A stretch of 49,890 bases of DNA from Lentisphaerota bacterium. GTDB taxonomy: Bacteria > Verrucomicrobiota > Lentisphaeria > Victivallales > Victivallaceae. The notes beneath the pieces were generated by a model. It ran no database searches. It worked only from the letters and a program-made list of their open reading frames with translations, and was not told the origin of the DNA. This document shows, piece after piece, positions 1 through 8,122 of this stretch. Location: the NCBI GenBank assembly GCA_015061745.1, contig SUWB01000021.1, positions 1 to 49,890 of the forward strand, given 5' to 3'. A program made the position numbers and the translations under genes. Within the stretch, counting starts at the first letter, position 1. The number at the start of each line of letters is the position of its first letter.

Positions 1-112
1 CTTCTTTCAGATTCCACCTCACAATGGACACCCTTGGCTTTCGCTAACAGTTCCTACTGACAAGGCCTGTATCGGACTTTCACCGACGAGTCAATGCGCA
101 TGCCGCGCATAC
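1..112 (-). mobile_element. Group II intron RNA, class C type, 5' part (cut by window edge)
   Basis: Read on the minus strand from 112 downwards, the sequence begins GTATGCGCGGCATGCGCATT and continues with GGTGAAAGTCCGATAC, then GCCAAGGGTGTCC and GAGGTGGAATCTGAAAGAAG. These blocks, in this order and spacing, match the start of domain I of bacterial class C group II introns such as the one from Oceanobacillus iheyensis (GUGUG start, GUGAGAGUCCCGA, CAAGGGUGUCC, AUGGAAUCUGAAGGAAGC). The first base is GUAUG instead of the usual GUGYG. The rest of the ribozyme and any reverse transcriptase ORF would lie beyond position 1. The insertion point is immediately 3' of a terminator T-tract, the usual target of class C introns. 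I recalled the comparison sequence from memory and did not align it by computer. Confidence 0.85.
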
Positions 113-113
113 C

Positions 114-147
114 AAAAAAACCGGAACCCCTTGACGGGATTCCGGTT
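114..147 (-). terminator. Rho-independent terminator of the pilus operon
   Basis: On the minus strand CCGGAATCCC and GGGGTTCCGG form a 10-bp stem (one G-U type mismatch) with a 5-nt loop, followed by seven T residues. It lies 15 bp after the stop codon of the last secretin gene and directly before the group II intron. Confidence 0.9.
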
Positions 148-162
148 GGAATAATGGAAAAA

Positions 163-2628
163 TCAAAGACCGCTGCCGTAACGGGGATAGCCCTGAGGAT
201 AAAGTCCGTCTCCCTGATAACGGGGATAGACAGGAGAACCATCGGGCTTGACCAGTCTGAAAGTTACAAAGACCAACAGATTACGCTTGGAAGATTTGGA
301 ACCTTTGGACTGGAAAAGTCGTCCGATAAAGGGCAAATCACCGAGAACAGGAATCTTGTCGTTGATAGATGAAGTTTCATCGGCCACCACACCGCCGGCA
401 ATAATAGTTTCGCCGTCTTTGGCTGTGATCTGAGTATGGATACCGGGAGTATTCAGAATAGGCATACGATAATAGTTACCGTCTTCCACATTACCTTCTT
501 CGTCAAACTGTCGGGTATCATATTCAGACCAACCGGCAAGAGTTTTGAAGTTGACATTGATTTCAGCGGTAATCAAATTACCGTTGACAAAGGGTTTGAC
601 CTTGAAGTCAACACCCAATTCCGTTTCCTCTTCCAAGTCAGGCTGGGCAGTGGCATAAAAGAAAGCATTATCGCTCTGGGGCACATCAACATCATTCCAC
701 TCTGAATCAGGGAAATGGTGGACTTCGATCATATTGATCGTAGCCTCAGTTCCCTCTTTGACCGTGATCCTGGGAGACATAAGCACGTCAGAACTGTCTG
801 CCTGATCCAAAGCAAACATACTGGCCACCACACGGGTTCCTTTTTCATTCTGCCAGACATAGCTGAGCAGACTGCCCTGCACATCACCGCCGACACGTTC
901 ACCGGCATTGTTGTAGTAACGCAGCAGAGGATTGTTGGCATCCATAATGAAGCTGCGGGTAAGCTTTCCTTCTTTATTTACCCTGGGTTTTGAGGAGTTG
1001 ACGGCCAACTGCCAGTTGAAAGCCAGTTCATCAAGGTCGTTCTGATTGATATCGACCAACTTGACCATCACCTGCACCATAGTTGCATCTTTGGGTTTAT
1101 AGACTTCTTCCAGGATCTCCTGGATCTTCTGATGATTTTCACGGCTGTTGGTCACACTGACACGCCGGGTATCAGGATTGTAGTAGAGCACAGATCCCTT
1201 GGGCAGAATAGATTTACCGCCATTGGAAATAAGCACATTTTTCATATTCTGGGAAATTTCTTCCGGGCTCTTACGTTCATCGGAAGCAGAAATAGTCACA
1301 GGATAGGATCTGAGCATCATATTACTCAGAGTCACATCTTCAGGAGTCAGCACAACGGCATAATCATCTATCTGCATATTCAATTTAGGCTTGGCAGACT
1401 GGCACAGCAGAGTAAGAGCCTCGAGAAGTGTCCGCTCCCGGCTGGAAATCAGAGTCACCTTGGGCTCATCGGCATAGGGATCCTGAGCAGCTTCAGAGTT
1501 GTCGGAGTTGTTTTCATCTTCATTTTCTTCGTCAGCATTCTTCTTCTGGGCAGCTTCCTGTTTTTTCTTACGTTCTTCCAAAAGTTTCTGACGGGCTTCT
1601 TCACGTTTCTTCTGGTCTTCAGCAGACTCGTTACCGGACCGGACATCACCGATATAAATAATATTGACGCCTTTGGATGCAACATTCTGATCCGGGTCAT
1701 TTCTGCGGCTCTGCTCCTGCAGATAATTCACAATAACAGAAATGGGACGGCTGTCAAAAGAGAGACCGGAAATCTTGATGCGTTCCAACTTGGGCTGCAA
1801 TTTGGCAACACGCAAAGTTTCAGGTTTTGCAACAGTTGATGCGACCACATTTCCGGCATCGCCGGTTGCCTCGGGCACAATGGGCAAAGCATATTTCCAC
1901 TCGACCTCAGCAACAGCACGGCGGTGAGTATTGACAAAACGCTGATTTCCCATCTTGCCGATACGGCGGGAAATACCTCTGCGGCCCTGAGTTGCGTCAG
2001 CATTATAGGGATCAATCAAAAGCACTTCATTGTATTTAACAAGAGCGGAAGAATAATCCTTGACGGCAGCCAGGCGGCGGGCCTGTTCAAGCAGAACCTG
2101 AATCTGATAATCCTGAGATTCTTTGTCAGGGATCAGACGGCCGGTGGTAAAAGCAGCCCGTTCTGCAACCATATCGCGCCGCTTTTCATAGAGATAGATA
2201 CGCTTTTGAAGTTCATCAGCCTGTTCGGGACAAAACTTGATGGCTTCCTTACAAATCTTGATAGCTTCATCAAAGTCACTGGCCAGAGCCATCTTGTCAG
2301 ACTTGATAATTGCTTCATTGGCTTTGGCATAATAACAGGCAGCGATTTCTTTCTGGCAGAACTCAATCTTGTCCATAAAGAATTTACTGGGATACTGGCG
2401 GAACAGTTTGATCGCCTCAAGATATTTGTCCCGGGCACCGAAAAAATTACCTTCTTCAAAAAGTTTGTGCCCTTCGCGGACGAGAAAATCTCCGCGATGC
2501 AGACTTTCCTGACGGGAAAGCTGGGCCTGCCGGATCATATCTTTCCCCTCCTGAGTCACAACATCAGCACCAAAGAGGGCACCTGCGGAAATCAGTGCCG
2601 CAGATAACACGATTTGTCTCATATTCAT
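163..2628 (-). CDS. Secretin-family outer membrane pore, second copy (Amuc_1098-like)
   Basis: An 821-residue secreted protein with an N-terminal signal peptide and an AUG start preceded by GGAG. Residues 40-230 are TPR-like and would form a periplasmic scaffold. The N-domain region holds a strongly charged, low-complexity insert (about residues 330-392, rich in K, E, D and N). The C-terminal secretin domain is complete: a VLMSPRITVKEG-type segment, then GETIIAGGVV, and PFIGRLF at 766-772, followed by a membrane-spanning RNLLVFVTFRLV strand and a Tyr/Pro/Gly-rich tail. Family knowledge: secretins form multimeric outer membrane channels for type IV pili and type II secretion. It lies 23 bp after another secretin gene and is last in the operon. 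Whether it forms its own pore or a mixed one with its neighbour cannot be told from sequence. Confidence 0.88.
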   Translation of the reverse strand: MNMRQIVLSAALISAGALFGADVVTQEGKDMIRQAQLSRQESLHRGDFLVREGHKLFEEGNFFGARDKYLEAIKLFRQYPSKFFMDKIEFCQKEIAACYYAKANEAIIKSDKMALASDFDEAIKICKEAIKFCPEQADELQKRIYLYEKRRDMVAERAAFTTGRLIPDKESQDYQIQVLLEQARRLAAVKDYSSALVKYNEVLLIDPYNADATQGRRGISRRIGKMGNQRFVNTHRRAVAEVEWKYALPIVPEATGDAGNVVASTVAKPETLRVAKLQPKLERIKISGLSFDSRPISVIVNYLQEQSRRNDPDQNVASKGVNIIYIGDVRSGNESAEDQKKREEARQKLLEERKKKQEAAQKKNADEENEDENNSDNSEAAQDPYADEPKVTLISSRERTLLEALTLLCQSAKPKLNMQIDDYAVVLTPEDVTLSNMMLRSYPVTISASDERKSPEEISQNMKNVLISNGGKSILPKGSVLYYNPDTRRVSVTNSRENHQKIQEILEEVYKPKDATMVQVMVKLVDINQNDLDELAFNWQLAVNSSKPRVNKEGKLTRSFIMDANNPLLRYYNNAGERVGGDVQGSLLSYVWQNEKGTRVVASMFALDQADSSDVLMSPRITVKEGTEATINMIEVHHFPDSEWNDVDVPQSDNAFFYATAQPDLEEETELGVDFKVKPFVNGNLITAEINVNFKTLAGWSEYDTRQFDEEGNVEDGNYYRMPILNTPGIHTQITAKDGETIIAGGVVADETSSINDKIPVLGDLPFIGRLFQSKGSKSSKRNLLVFVTFRLVKPDGSPVYPRYQGDGLYPQGYPRYGSGL

Positions 2629-2651
2629 AGTAAAAATCTCCGGGATTTCTG

Positions 2652-5213
2652 TTAGCGGTTGAAATCAGGAGCACCCTGATTGTGGCTTTTCACTGCGGAT
2701 CCGTCAGTACCGAGTCGTCTTGCAGTGACGAAAACAAGCATATTTCTGCGCTCAGCCTTTTCAGACTGGGCTTGGAACAATCTGCCGATCAGGGGCAATT
2801 CCCCAAGGAAGGGGAACTTGTCATTCCGGGTCACAGTACGGTTATCGGTAGAACCGCCGATCACCACGGTTTGACCGTCGTACACATCAATGTCGGTCAC
2901 GATTTTACGTTCAGTAATCACCGGTTTCCAAATGGTGAATGAGTGACTCACGGGACGTCCGTTAACATTACCATTGAGAACAAAGGTAAATTCATCATTC
3001 CCGTTGGTGCCGGTTACTTCAAAGTCAAGCTTCAAGTTGATGGCCCCCGTTTCAGTCATTGTGGGAGTAACCTTCATATCAATACCGATTTCCTGTTCAT
3101 CCCCGAACTCAGGCGTGGGCCGCTGAATGGTGTAGGTGGTATCATCGTCACTGGTATCGGTCTCGATTTCGAGGTCAGTCCAGGAATCGGGGAAGTAGTA
3201 ACTCTTGGTCATCTTGGCAGAAGCAGTGATGCCGCTCAAGGCCACAACTTTGGGAGCTGAAACAACTTCAGTACGGGTATTCTGACTGAGAGCATTGATT
3301 GTAAGAGAAATGTTGATGGGAGCCTCAGAACCGAAAGGAGTCTTGCTGCCGAAAAGCATCGGGAAGATGTTAAGATTATTGATAAAGGGCACACTGGAAG
3401 AACCGTCCATAAATCCGGTACGGATGGGGTTCATAGAACCGCGCTCCCCTTTGTCGTTGACCCGGTAATTGGAACCGGGGCCAAACATCCAGCCCTTATT
3501 GGCACCTTCTTTGAGGTTGCCGTTATTGTCCATACCCTTATTCAGGTTGTCCCCCAGAGACCAGTCAAAACCCAGTTCTTCCATATCATTGTCACTGATT
3601 TCGATACACTTGATTTCCACAAGAATCAAGGGAGCCTGCAAAGCATTCTGTTCACGGATCAACTGAGAAATGGCATCCAGATTTTCGAGAGTGCTTTTGA
3701 CGGTCAGAGTATTATTCTGATAGTTCCAGCTGACAAGACTGTCTTCACCGAATTTGATTCCGTGTTTGGCAAGGTATTCTTTAAACATATCGCTGGTCAC
3801 TTCAATATCAGCGATTTCTGTAAGTTTCAATTCTTCATCGGTTGCTTTTTCACGGTCAAGACGTTTGTCCTCATTCTGTTTCCGTTCAGTATTGCCGCCT
3901 TTTTTACGGAAGATACTGTCATTGGTAGAGAGGTCACCGGAACCGCTGCCGCCCTGACCTTCGGAAGAAGTATTGGCGTAAACCATATTTTTGACGTGGG
4001 GCTGAATTTCATACTTGCGGTCATACATCGTCTCAATAGAAGTACCCACCGCAACAGCATCGGGCTCAACCCGGTATTTCACGCCGGACATCAGACTGAT
4101 GTAACGGAGCACATCCCCCACAGAGACATTATTCAAGTCCAAAGTCACTTTACCCAGAGTTGCCGCATCTTCGCGGGTGGTAAAATCCTGGATATCAATA
4201 TCGAAATTTTTGGCCAGAGTGCTCAGACGCTTAATAGCACCGCGGGCATCGGCGTTACGCCAGGTAAACTGAGGCAGAATCGCAGAGTTGAGTTTGTCGT
4301 TCATTGCTTTGCGGCTGTCGCCTTTTTCCTGCACAGTGATCTCTTTGGGTTTTTCGGGAGCTTCAAAGACAGGTTCGATCCACTGCCACTGGGTATAAGC
4401 AGCCTGAAGCTCAAAGTCGGAACGGTGACGATAGTATCCCTTGGTGAAAAATTCACGGTAAATTTGACCGGCCAGTGCAACAGCCTCCAGATTAAAAGGA
4501 TCGCGCAAATAAACCTGTTCGATCTTGTCCAAAGCTTGATCGTAACGTTTGTTTTCAAAGAAGACTTTGGCTTCTCTCATAAGGTTCTGAGCCTCTTTGC
4601 GGACACTGGCAAACTTGGGATTGGCTGCAGCAAGGGAGGATTGGCTCTGAAATTTCATACTGCGTTCAGAATCCAAGCACAGTTTACGCATTGCTTCAGC
4701 TTCATCTTTAAGAACAGGAGAAATCTGAGCTGCCTTACCGGCAATAAGCATTGCTTCAGCCAGCTGTTTTTTCAAAAAGGCATCGTGAGCCTTTTTCAAC
4801 TGATCCTGCCCCCAGGCGAGCCGCAGTCTTGCCACAAGGGCCTCAGCCTCGGCCAACCGGGCTGCAACGACCTCACCTTTTACATATTCAGACTCAAGTT
4901 TAAGTTCATCTCTGACAGCTTCAGCAGTCTGGACACCTTTCTGGAACTGCTGCTCTTTGACAAGACGGATCGCTTCACTCATTTTTGCATCCTGAGCGGC
5001 ATAGCGTTTCTGTATATCCCGCCGATAGCGTGCATCAATGTCGATATCAAACTCTGAGGTAACAGGCCTGACCTGGTCAAGTTTGCTGCCGCGCTGAGCA
5101 GAATTGTTGACAGTCTGCTTGACACCGCCATCAGCAATCGCAGCTGTACACCACAGCAGCGCGACAGCCGCCGTCAACAACCGGAAAGAACGGATTTGAG
5201 CAACTTTACACAT
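2652..5213 (-). CDS. Secretin-family outer membrane pore, first copy (Amuc_1098-like)
   Basis: An 853-residue protein with a signal peptide (hydrophobic LLTAAVALLWCTAAIA). The start ATG lies in the context TATTATG with AAGGAT upstream. Residues 60-290 are helical with TPR-like repeats (FFENKRYDQALDKIEQVYLR). Residues 335-400 look like a secretin N0/STN domain (GKVTLDLNNVSVGDVLRYIS). The C-terminal secretin domain carries VVSAPKVVALSG, GQTVVIGGST and PLIGRLF at 807-813, ending in RRNMLVFVTARRL. It is clearly related in plan to the following gene, but the two differ throughout, so the duplication is old or the two have separate roles. By position it corresponds to Amuc_1098 of Akkermansia, where the secretin also follows the Amuc_1099-like gene. 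Confidence 0.88.
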   Translation of the reverse strand: MCKVAQIRSFRLLTAAVALLWCTAAIADGGVKQTVNNSAQRGSKLDQVRPVTSEFDIDIDARYRRDIQKRYAAQDAKMSEAIRLVKEQQFQKGVQTAEAVRDELKLESEYVKGEVVAARLAEAEALVARLRLAWGQDQLKKAHDAFLKKQLAEAMLIAGKAAQISPVLKDEAEAMRKLCLDSERSMKFQSQSSLAAANPKFASVRKEAQNLMREAKVFFENKRYDQALDKIEQVYLRDPFNLEAVALAGQIYREFFTKGYYRHRSDFELQAAYTQWQWIEPVFEAPEKPKEITVQEKGDSRKAMNDKLNSAILPQFTWRNADARGAIKRLSTLAKNFDIDIQDFTTREDAATLGKVTLDLNNVSVGDVLRYISLMSGVKYRVEPDAVAVGTSIETMYDRKYEIQPHVKNMVYANTSSEGQGGSGSGDLSTNDSIFRKKGGNTERKQNEDKRLDREKATDEELKLTEIADIEVTSDMFKEYLAKHGIKFGEDSLVSWNYQNNTLTVKSTLENLDAISQLIREQNALQAPLILVEIKCIEISDNDMEELGFDWSLGDNLNKGMDNNGNLKEGANKGWMFGPGSNYRVNDKGERGSMNPIRTGFMDGSSSVPFINNLNIFPMLFGSKTPFGSEAPINISLTINALSQNTRTEVVSAPKVVALSGITASAKMTKSYYFPDSWTDLEIETDTSDDDTTYTIQRPTPEFGDEQEIGIDMKVTPTMTETGAINLKLDFEVTGTNGNDEFTFVLNGNVNGRPVSHSFTIWKPVITERKIVTDIDVYDGQTVVIGGSTDNRTVTRNDKFPFLGELPLIGRLFQAQSEKAERRNMLVFVTARRLGTDGSAVKSHNQGAPDFNR

Positions 5214-5265
5214 AATACAATCCTTTTATTTAATTACAGTCAATTACTATATTACACACCATACA

Positions 5266-6603
5266 TCATCGGATATTGCGGGTTCTCACGCCCTTGGCAC
5301 CTGCACTTTTTCCAGACACTCTTTTAACTTGGAGATCCTCAGGAATTTCACTGTGCTGAGTAACGACGATTTTCTTACCATTAATATCTTTTGTTGCATC
5401 GCCCTTAGTAACGTTAGCCCGTGCAAAAAGAGCGGTTTTAGCTTGTTCATTGACTGAAACGAGTGTATAGCGTTCCTTACCGATACGGTTATTGCCCAAT
5501 TCGATGGGATGTCCGACCCGGACGACATAGACGGTACGGCCGTTTTCGTTAAGCCCCTTACCTTCGTGCAGCACCGGAGTACCCACATCTTCAATAATCA
5601 AACGCTTATCATTGGAACGCACCTCTTTTTCAACTGAGAGGACCAATTTATCAGGCTTGATTTTGGCTTCTTTTGAAAGTTCCTGAAGCAAAGTCACTGT
5701 GGACTGATCTTCATATTTGTCCTTACCGACAGGAACCTTTTTGAATGTAGCATCAACGAAACGGTAGACACGGTCTTCGATTCTGATTGTATCACCGATA
5801 TGGTAGTCTTGTGATTCTCCGATGGGATTGTTGCTTTTGTCCCTTTTGATCACGCCGTTTCTGTCAACTTCAAGAATATTGATCTGCAAAAACCACTTTT
5901 TCTTATCGTTGAGATTGTTCTGAGTAGAAACGGATTTGAGTCTCACAGGCAGAGGAACAGAGTCCATCATACCGTAACGCATACGGTACCACAAAGGAGG
6001 ACGGCTGCGCGACACCACAGGATCGGTGTCGTTTTCATACTCAAACAAGTTAGAAAAGCCATCTCTGTCCTTATCAGCGAGCTGGTCGTCAGGATTGTTG
6101 GGATTGAAACCTTTTGAAGTTTCATAGGAGTTGGGCATACCGTCACCGTCAAGGTCGTTTTCAGTGATGATACGGCGACGGTTCTTGGGACGCAGCGGCA
6201 CATTGGCCAACTTGTCAGCACAAGCAGGACACCTGAAGTCATTTCTGAAATAATAACGGGGCACAAAAGCCTTGCAGTGAGGACAGGCCGCAATGCGCAT
6301 AGCAACCACAAGGTCGCTGTATGTTTCAGCTTCACTTGCGTTGGAAAACTTTTCCCGCTGCTGTGATTTCTGCCAATTGCTGACACCCTGCTTCAAAACA
6401 TTGTCAACATTGAGTGAAGGATCACCGGGCTGAAGCGCAGTCACCATATTTTTGGTCAAATCCTTGGGCTTGAAAACCAAGTCTTCGTTTTTGACTTTAC
6501 TGGCCTTATCAGCCACACTCACAACGTAAACCATAATACCGATAAAAAGCACCAGCATTGCGAGCAGGAGCAATTTTTCGTAATGTCGTTTTATAAAGTC
6601 CAA
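5266..6603 (-). CDS. Amuc_1099-like pilus-system protein with zinc ribbon
   Basis: A 445-residue protein with a single N-terminal membrane helix (about 10-31), so anchored in the inner membrane with the rest outside. The start is TTG, supported by AAGGAG eight bases upstream. Residues 107-128 hold two CxxC pairs (CPHC and CPAC), a zinc-ribbon arrangement. Residues 150-163 (DLDGDGMPNSYE) and 178-190 (DKDRDGFSNLFEYE) are Asp-rich loops like thrombospondin type 3 or EF-hand calcium-binding repeats. The rest is beta-rich and unassigned. The place between an Amuc_1100-like gene and a secretin matches Amuc_1099. The membrane-anchored periplasmic role resembles PilP/GspC-type connectors between inner membrane and secretin, which is inference. 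Confidence 0.72.
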   Translation of the reverse strand: MDFIKRHYEKLLLLAMLVLFIGIMVYVVSVADKASKVKNEDLVFKPKDLTKNMVTALQPGDPSLNVDNVLKQGVSNWQKSQQREKFSNASEAETYSDLVVAMRIAACPHCKAFVPRYYFRNDFRCPACADKLANVPLRPKNRRRIITENDLDGDGMPNSYETSKGFNPNNPDDQLADKDRDGFSNLFEYENDTDPVVSRSRPPLWYRMRYGMMDSVPLPVRLKSVSTQNNLNDKKKWFLQINILEVDRNGVIKRDKSNNPIGESQDYHIGDTIRIEDRVYRFVDATFKKVPVGKDKYEDQSTVTLLQELSKEAKIKPDKLVLSVEKEVRSNDKRLIIEDVGTPVLHEGKGLNENGRTVYVVRVGHPIELGNNRIGKERYTLVSVNEQAKTALFARANVTKGDATKDINGKKIVVTQHSEIPEDLQVKRVSGKSAGAKGVRTRNIR

Positions 6604-6622
6604 AATAAAAACTCCTTAAGCT

Positions 6623-8122
6623 TTACTTCAACTGAAACACATCAAAGTCTATAACTGCACGGCAGTTCTTGCTATCTCCGATAAGCACGTCACCATATCC
6701 GGGACGGTCATAGTAGGGCAAATTCTTGATTGCCTCTTCTTCCTGGCGTCTGATTTCTTCAAGTTTTGCAGCATCGACTCTGGAAGTTTCCTCATTCGCC
6801 GCACTTTCCATATTAGCAACACGGCCACGGCCGCGGCCTCTGCCGCGCCGCTGAACGGATTGCTGTTCTTTCTGCGGAGCAACTTCCTGCCCAGCCCCTG
6901 TCAGATTGGTTTTGATACCGGATTGTTCAGCGTGACGACGGAAAATTTCAAATGCACCGTCCTGCTCGGCATAAAGAGCGATCGAACGGATCACATAGAT
7001 TTGATTGACCTTGTACGCAGCATCGAGAGAACGGACAAAGGTCCGGATACCGGCCAGTGTTCCGGAAACACTGATCCGCATACGGAACACCTTGAAAGGA
7101 CCATCCTCCTCACCTGCGACTGCGTTGCGCAGGGCATCGGGATTGGTATTTTTGGGATCCATTGCTCCACGAAGGCAAAGACCGCCGAAAAGGTCGATTT
7201 TATCATCGATTTCTGAAAAAGGAGTTTTGCTGCCGGTAAGCTGGCTGACCAGTTCTGAACTCCAGGGTTTGATCACATTCCTGCCCTTTTCAACATAAAC
7301 GACCTTTTTGGAACACTCCACCATACGCTTGATAACATCGCCGTAAATGTTCCACACCCGGATCACATTGGGGAAATGGTCACGGGGATTGTTGAAAACA
7401 GTAAAAATACTGGTACCGGAGATTTCATTGCCGAATCCGAAAGAAACAGCTGTGACATCGAACTTCACGCCAGTCATCAAATTCACAAGTACATTCTGAT
7501 AATCTTTAATGAATTTCGCCATATTGTCGGGGTTTTCTTCCAAAACACGGGGGATCCCGATATGGGCAAAAAGGACCTCAGGCAGATTTTCCTCGTTGAT
7601 GGGCTCCATCGTCAGGAGTTTGGCTTTGGGCAGGATTTCTTTCACGACCTGATTCCAGTTGGAGAAACGCTGTTCGCGGAAACCCTGATAGTCAAATTTC
7701 TTATTGACGTAGCTTTGACCTTTGCTCCACATTTCCTCAAACTCCCGCTTGAAACGCTCAACAGTAAGAACTTGAACCTTGCCGTCCTCCTTGGGAGGAT
7801 TGGTTTCCTTGAGCTTGCTGATAAACTCTTCAGCAAGTTTCTGCATAGGATGACGGAAATAGACGGCCAGTTTATCAGCTGCGGCGTTGTAAAGAACAGT
7901 ATTTTTCTGGAGTGGTTCTTTGTTGGCCGCTGTCGGAGAAGGATTCTCATTACTGAGCTTACGGACCTCTTCCTTTTTAGCCTGGACTTCAGCGATACAC
8001 TTCGTCATACTCACATATTTTATGAGAGAAAAAACGAGAAGCCCTGTCGCTGCCACGCAGGAAAAGGCAATGACGATTATCAATAAAAGATTGTTGCGGG
8101 TAAAACGATTCACTTTTCTCAC
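6623..8122 (-). CDS. Amuc_1100-like pilus-system protein (PilO/GspM-like plan)
   Basis: A 499-residue protein with one N-terminal membrane helix (about 12-34) followed by a coiled-coil stretch and two alpha/beta regions, the layout of PilO/GspM and of Akkermansia Amuc_1100. The GTG start overlaps the pilM stop (GTGA). A second GTG at 8113 has a better-placed AGGA and would shorten the protein by three residues. Around residue 420-430 there is an Arg-Gly run (RRGRGRGRGR) and then a Glu-rich segment, which the 317-residue Akkermansia protein lacks. Assignment is by fold plan and operon position, since sequence similarity at this level cannot be judged by eye. Amuc_1100 is known as a host-active (TLR2) surface protein, but that activity cannot be carried over to this divergent protein. 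Confidence 0.7.
   Translation of the reverse strand: MRKVNRFTRNNLLLIIVIAFSCVAATGLLVFSLIKYVSMTKCIAEVQAKKEEVRKLSNENPSPTAANKEPLQKNTVLYNAAADKLAVYFRHPMQKLAEEFISKLKETNPPKEDGKVQVLTVERFKREFEEMWSKGQSYVNKKFDYQGFREQRFSNWNQVVKEILPKAKLLTMEPINEENLPEVLFAHIGIPRVLEENPDNMAKFIKDYQNVLVNLMTGVKFDVTAVSFGFGNEISGTSIFTVFNNPRDHFPNVIRVWNIYGDVIKRMVECSKKVVYVEKGRNVIKPWSSELVSQLTGSKTPFSEIDDKIDLFGGLCLRGAMDPKNTNPDALRNAVAGEEDGPFKVFRMRISVSGTLAGIRTFVRSLDAAYKVNQIYVIRSIALYAEQDGAFEIFRRHAEQSGIKTNLTGAGQEVAPQKEQQSVQRRGRGRGRGRVANMESAANEETSRVDAAKLEEIRRQEEEAIKNLPYYDRPGYGDVLIGDSKNCRAVIDFDVFQLK

Noticed and set aside
3762-5057. 431-residue open frame on the plus strand
   Set aside because: It lies antisense within the first secretin gene, has no plausible protein features, and follows from the codon bias of the real gene.
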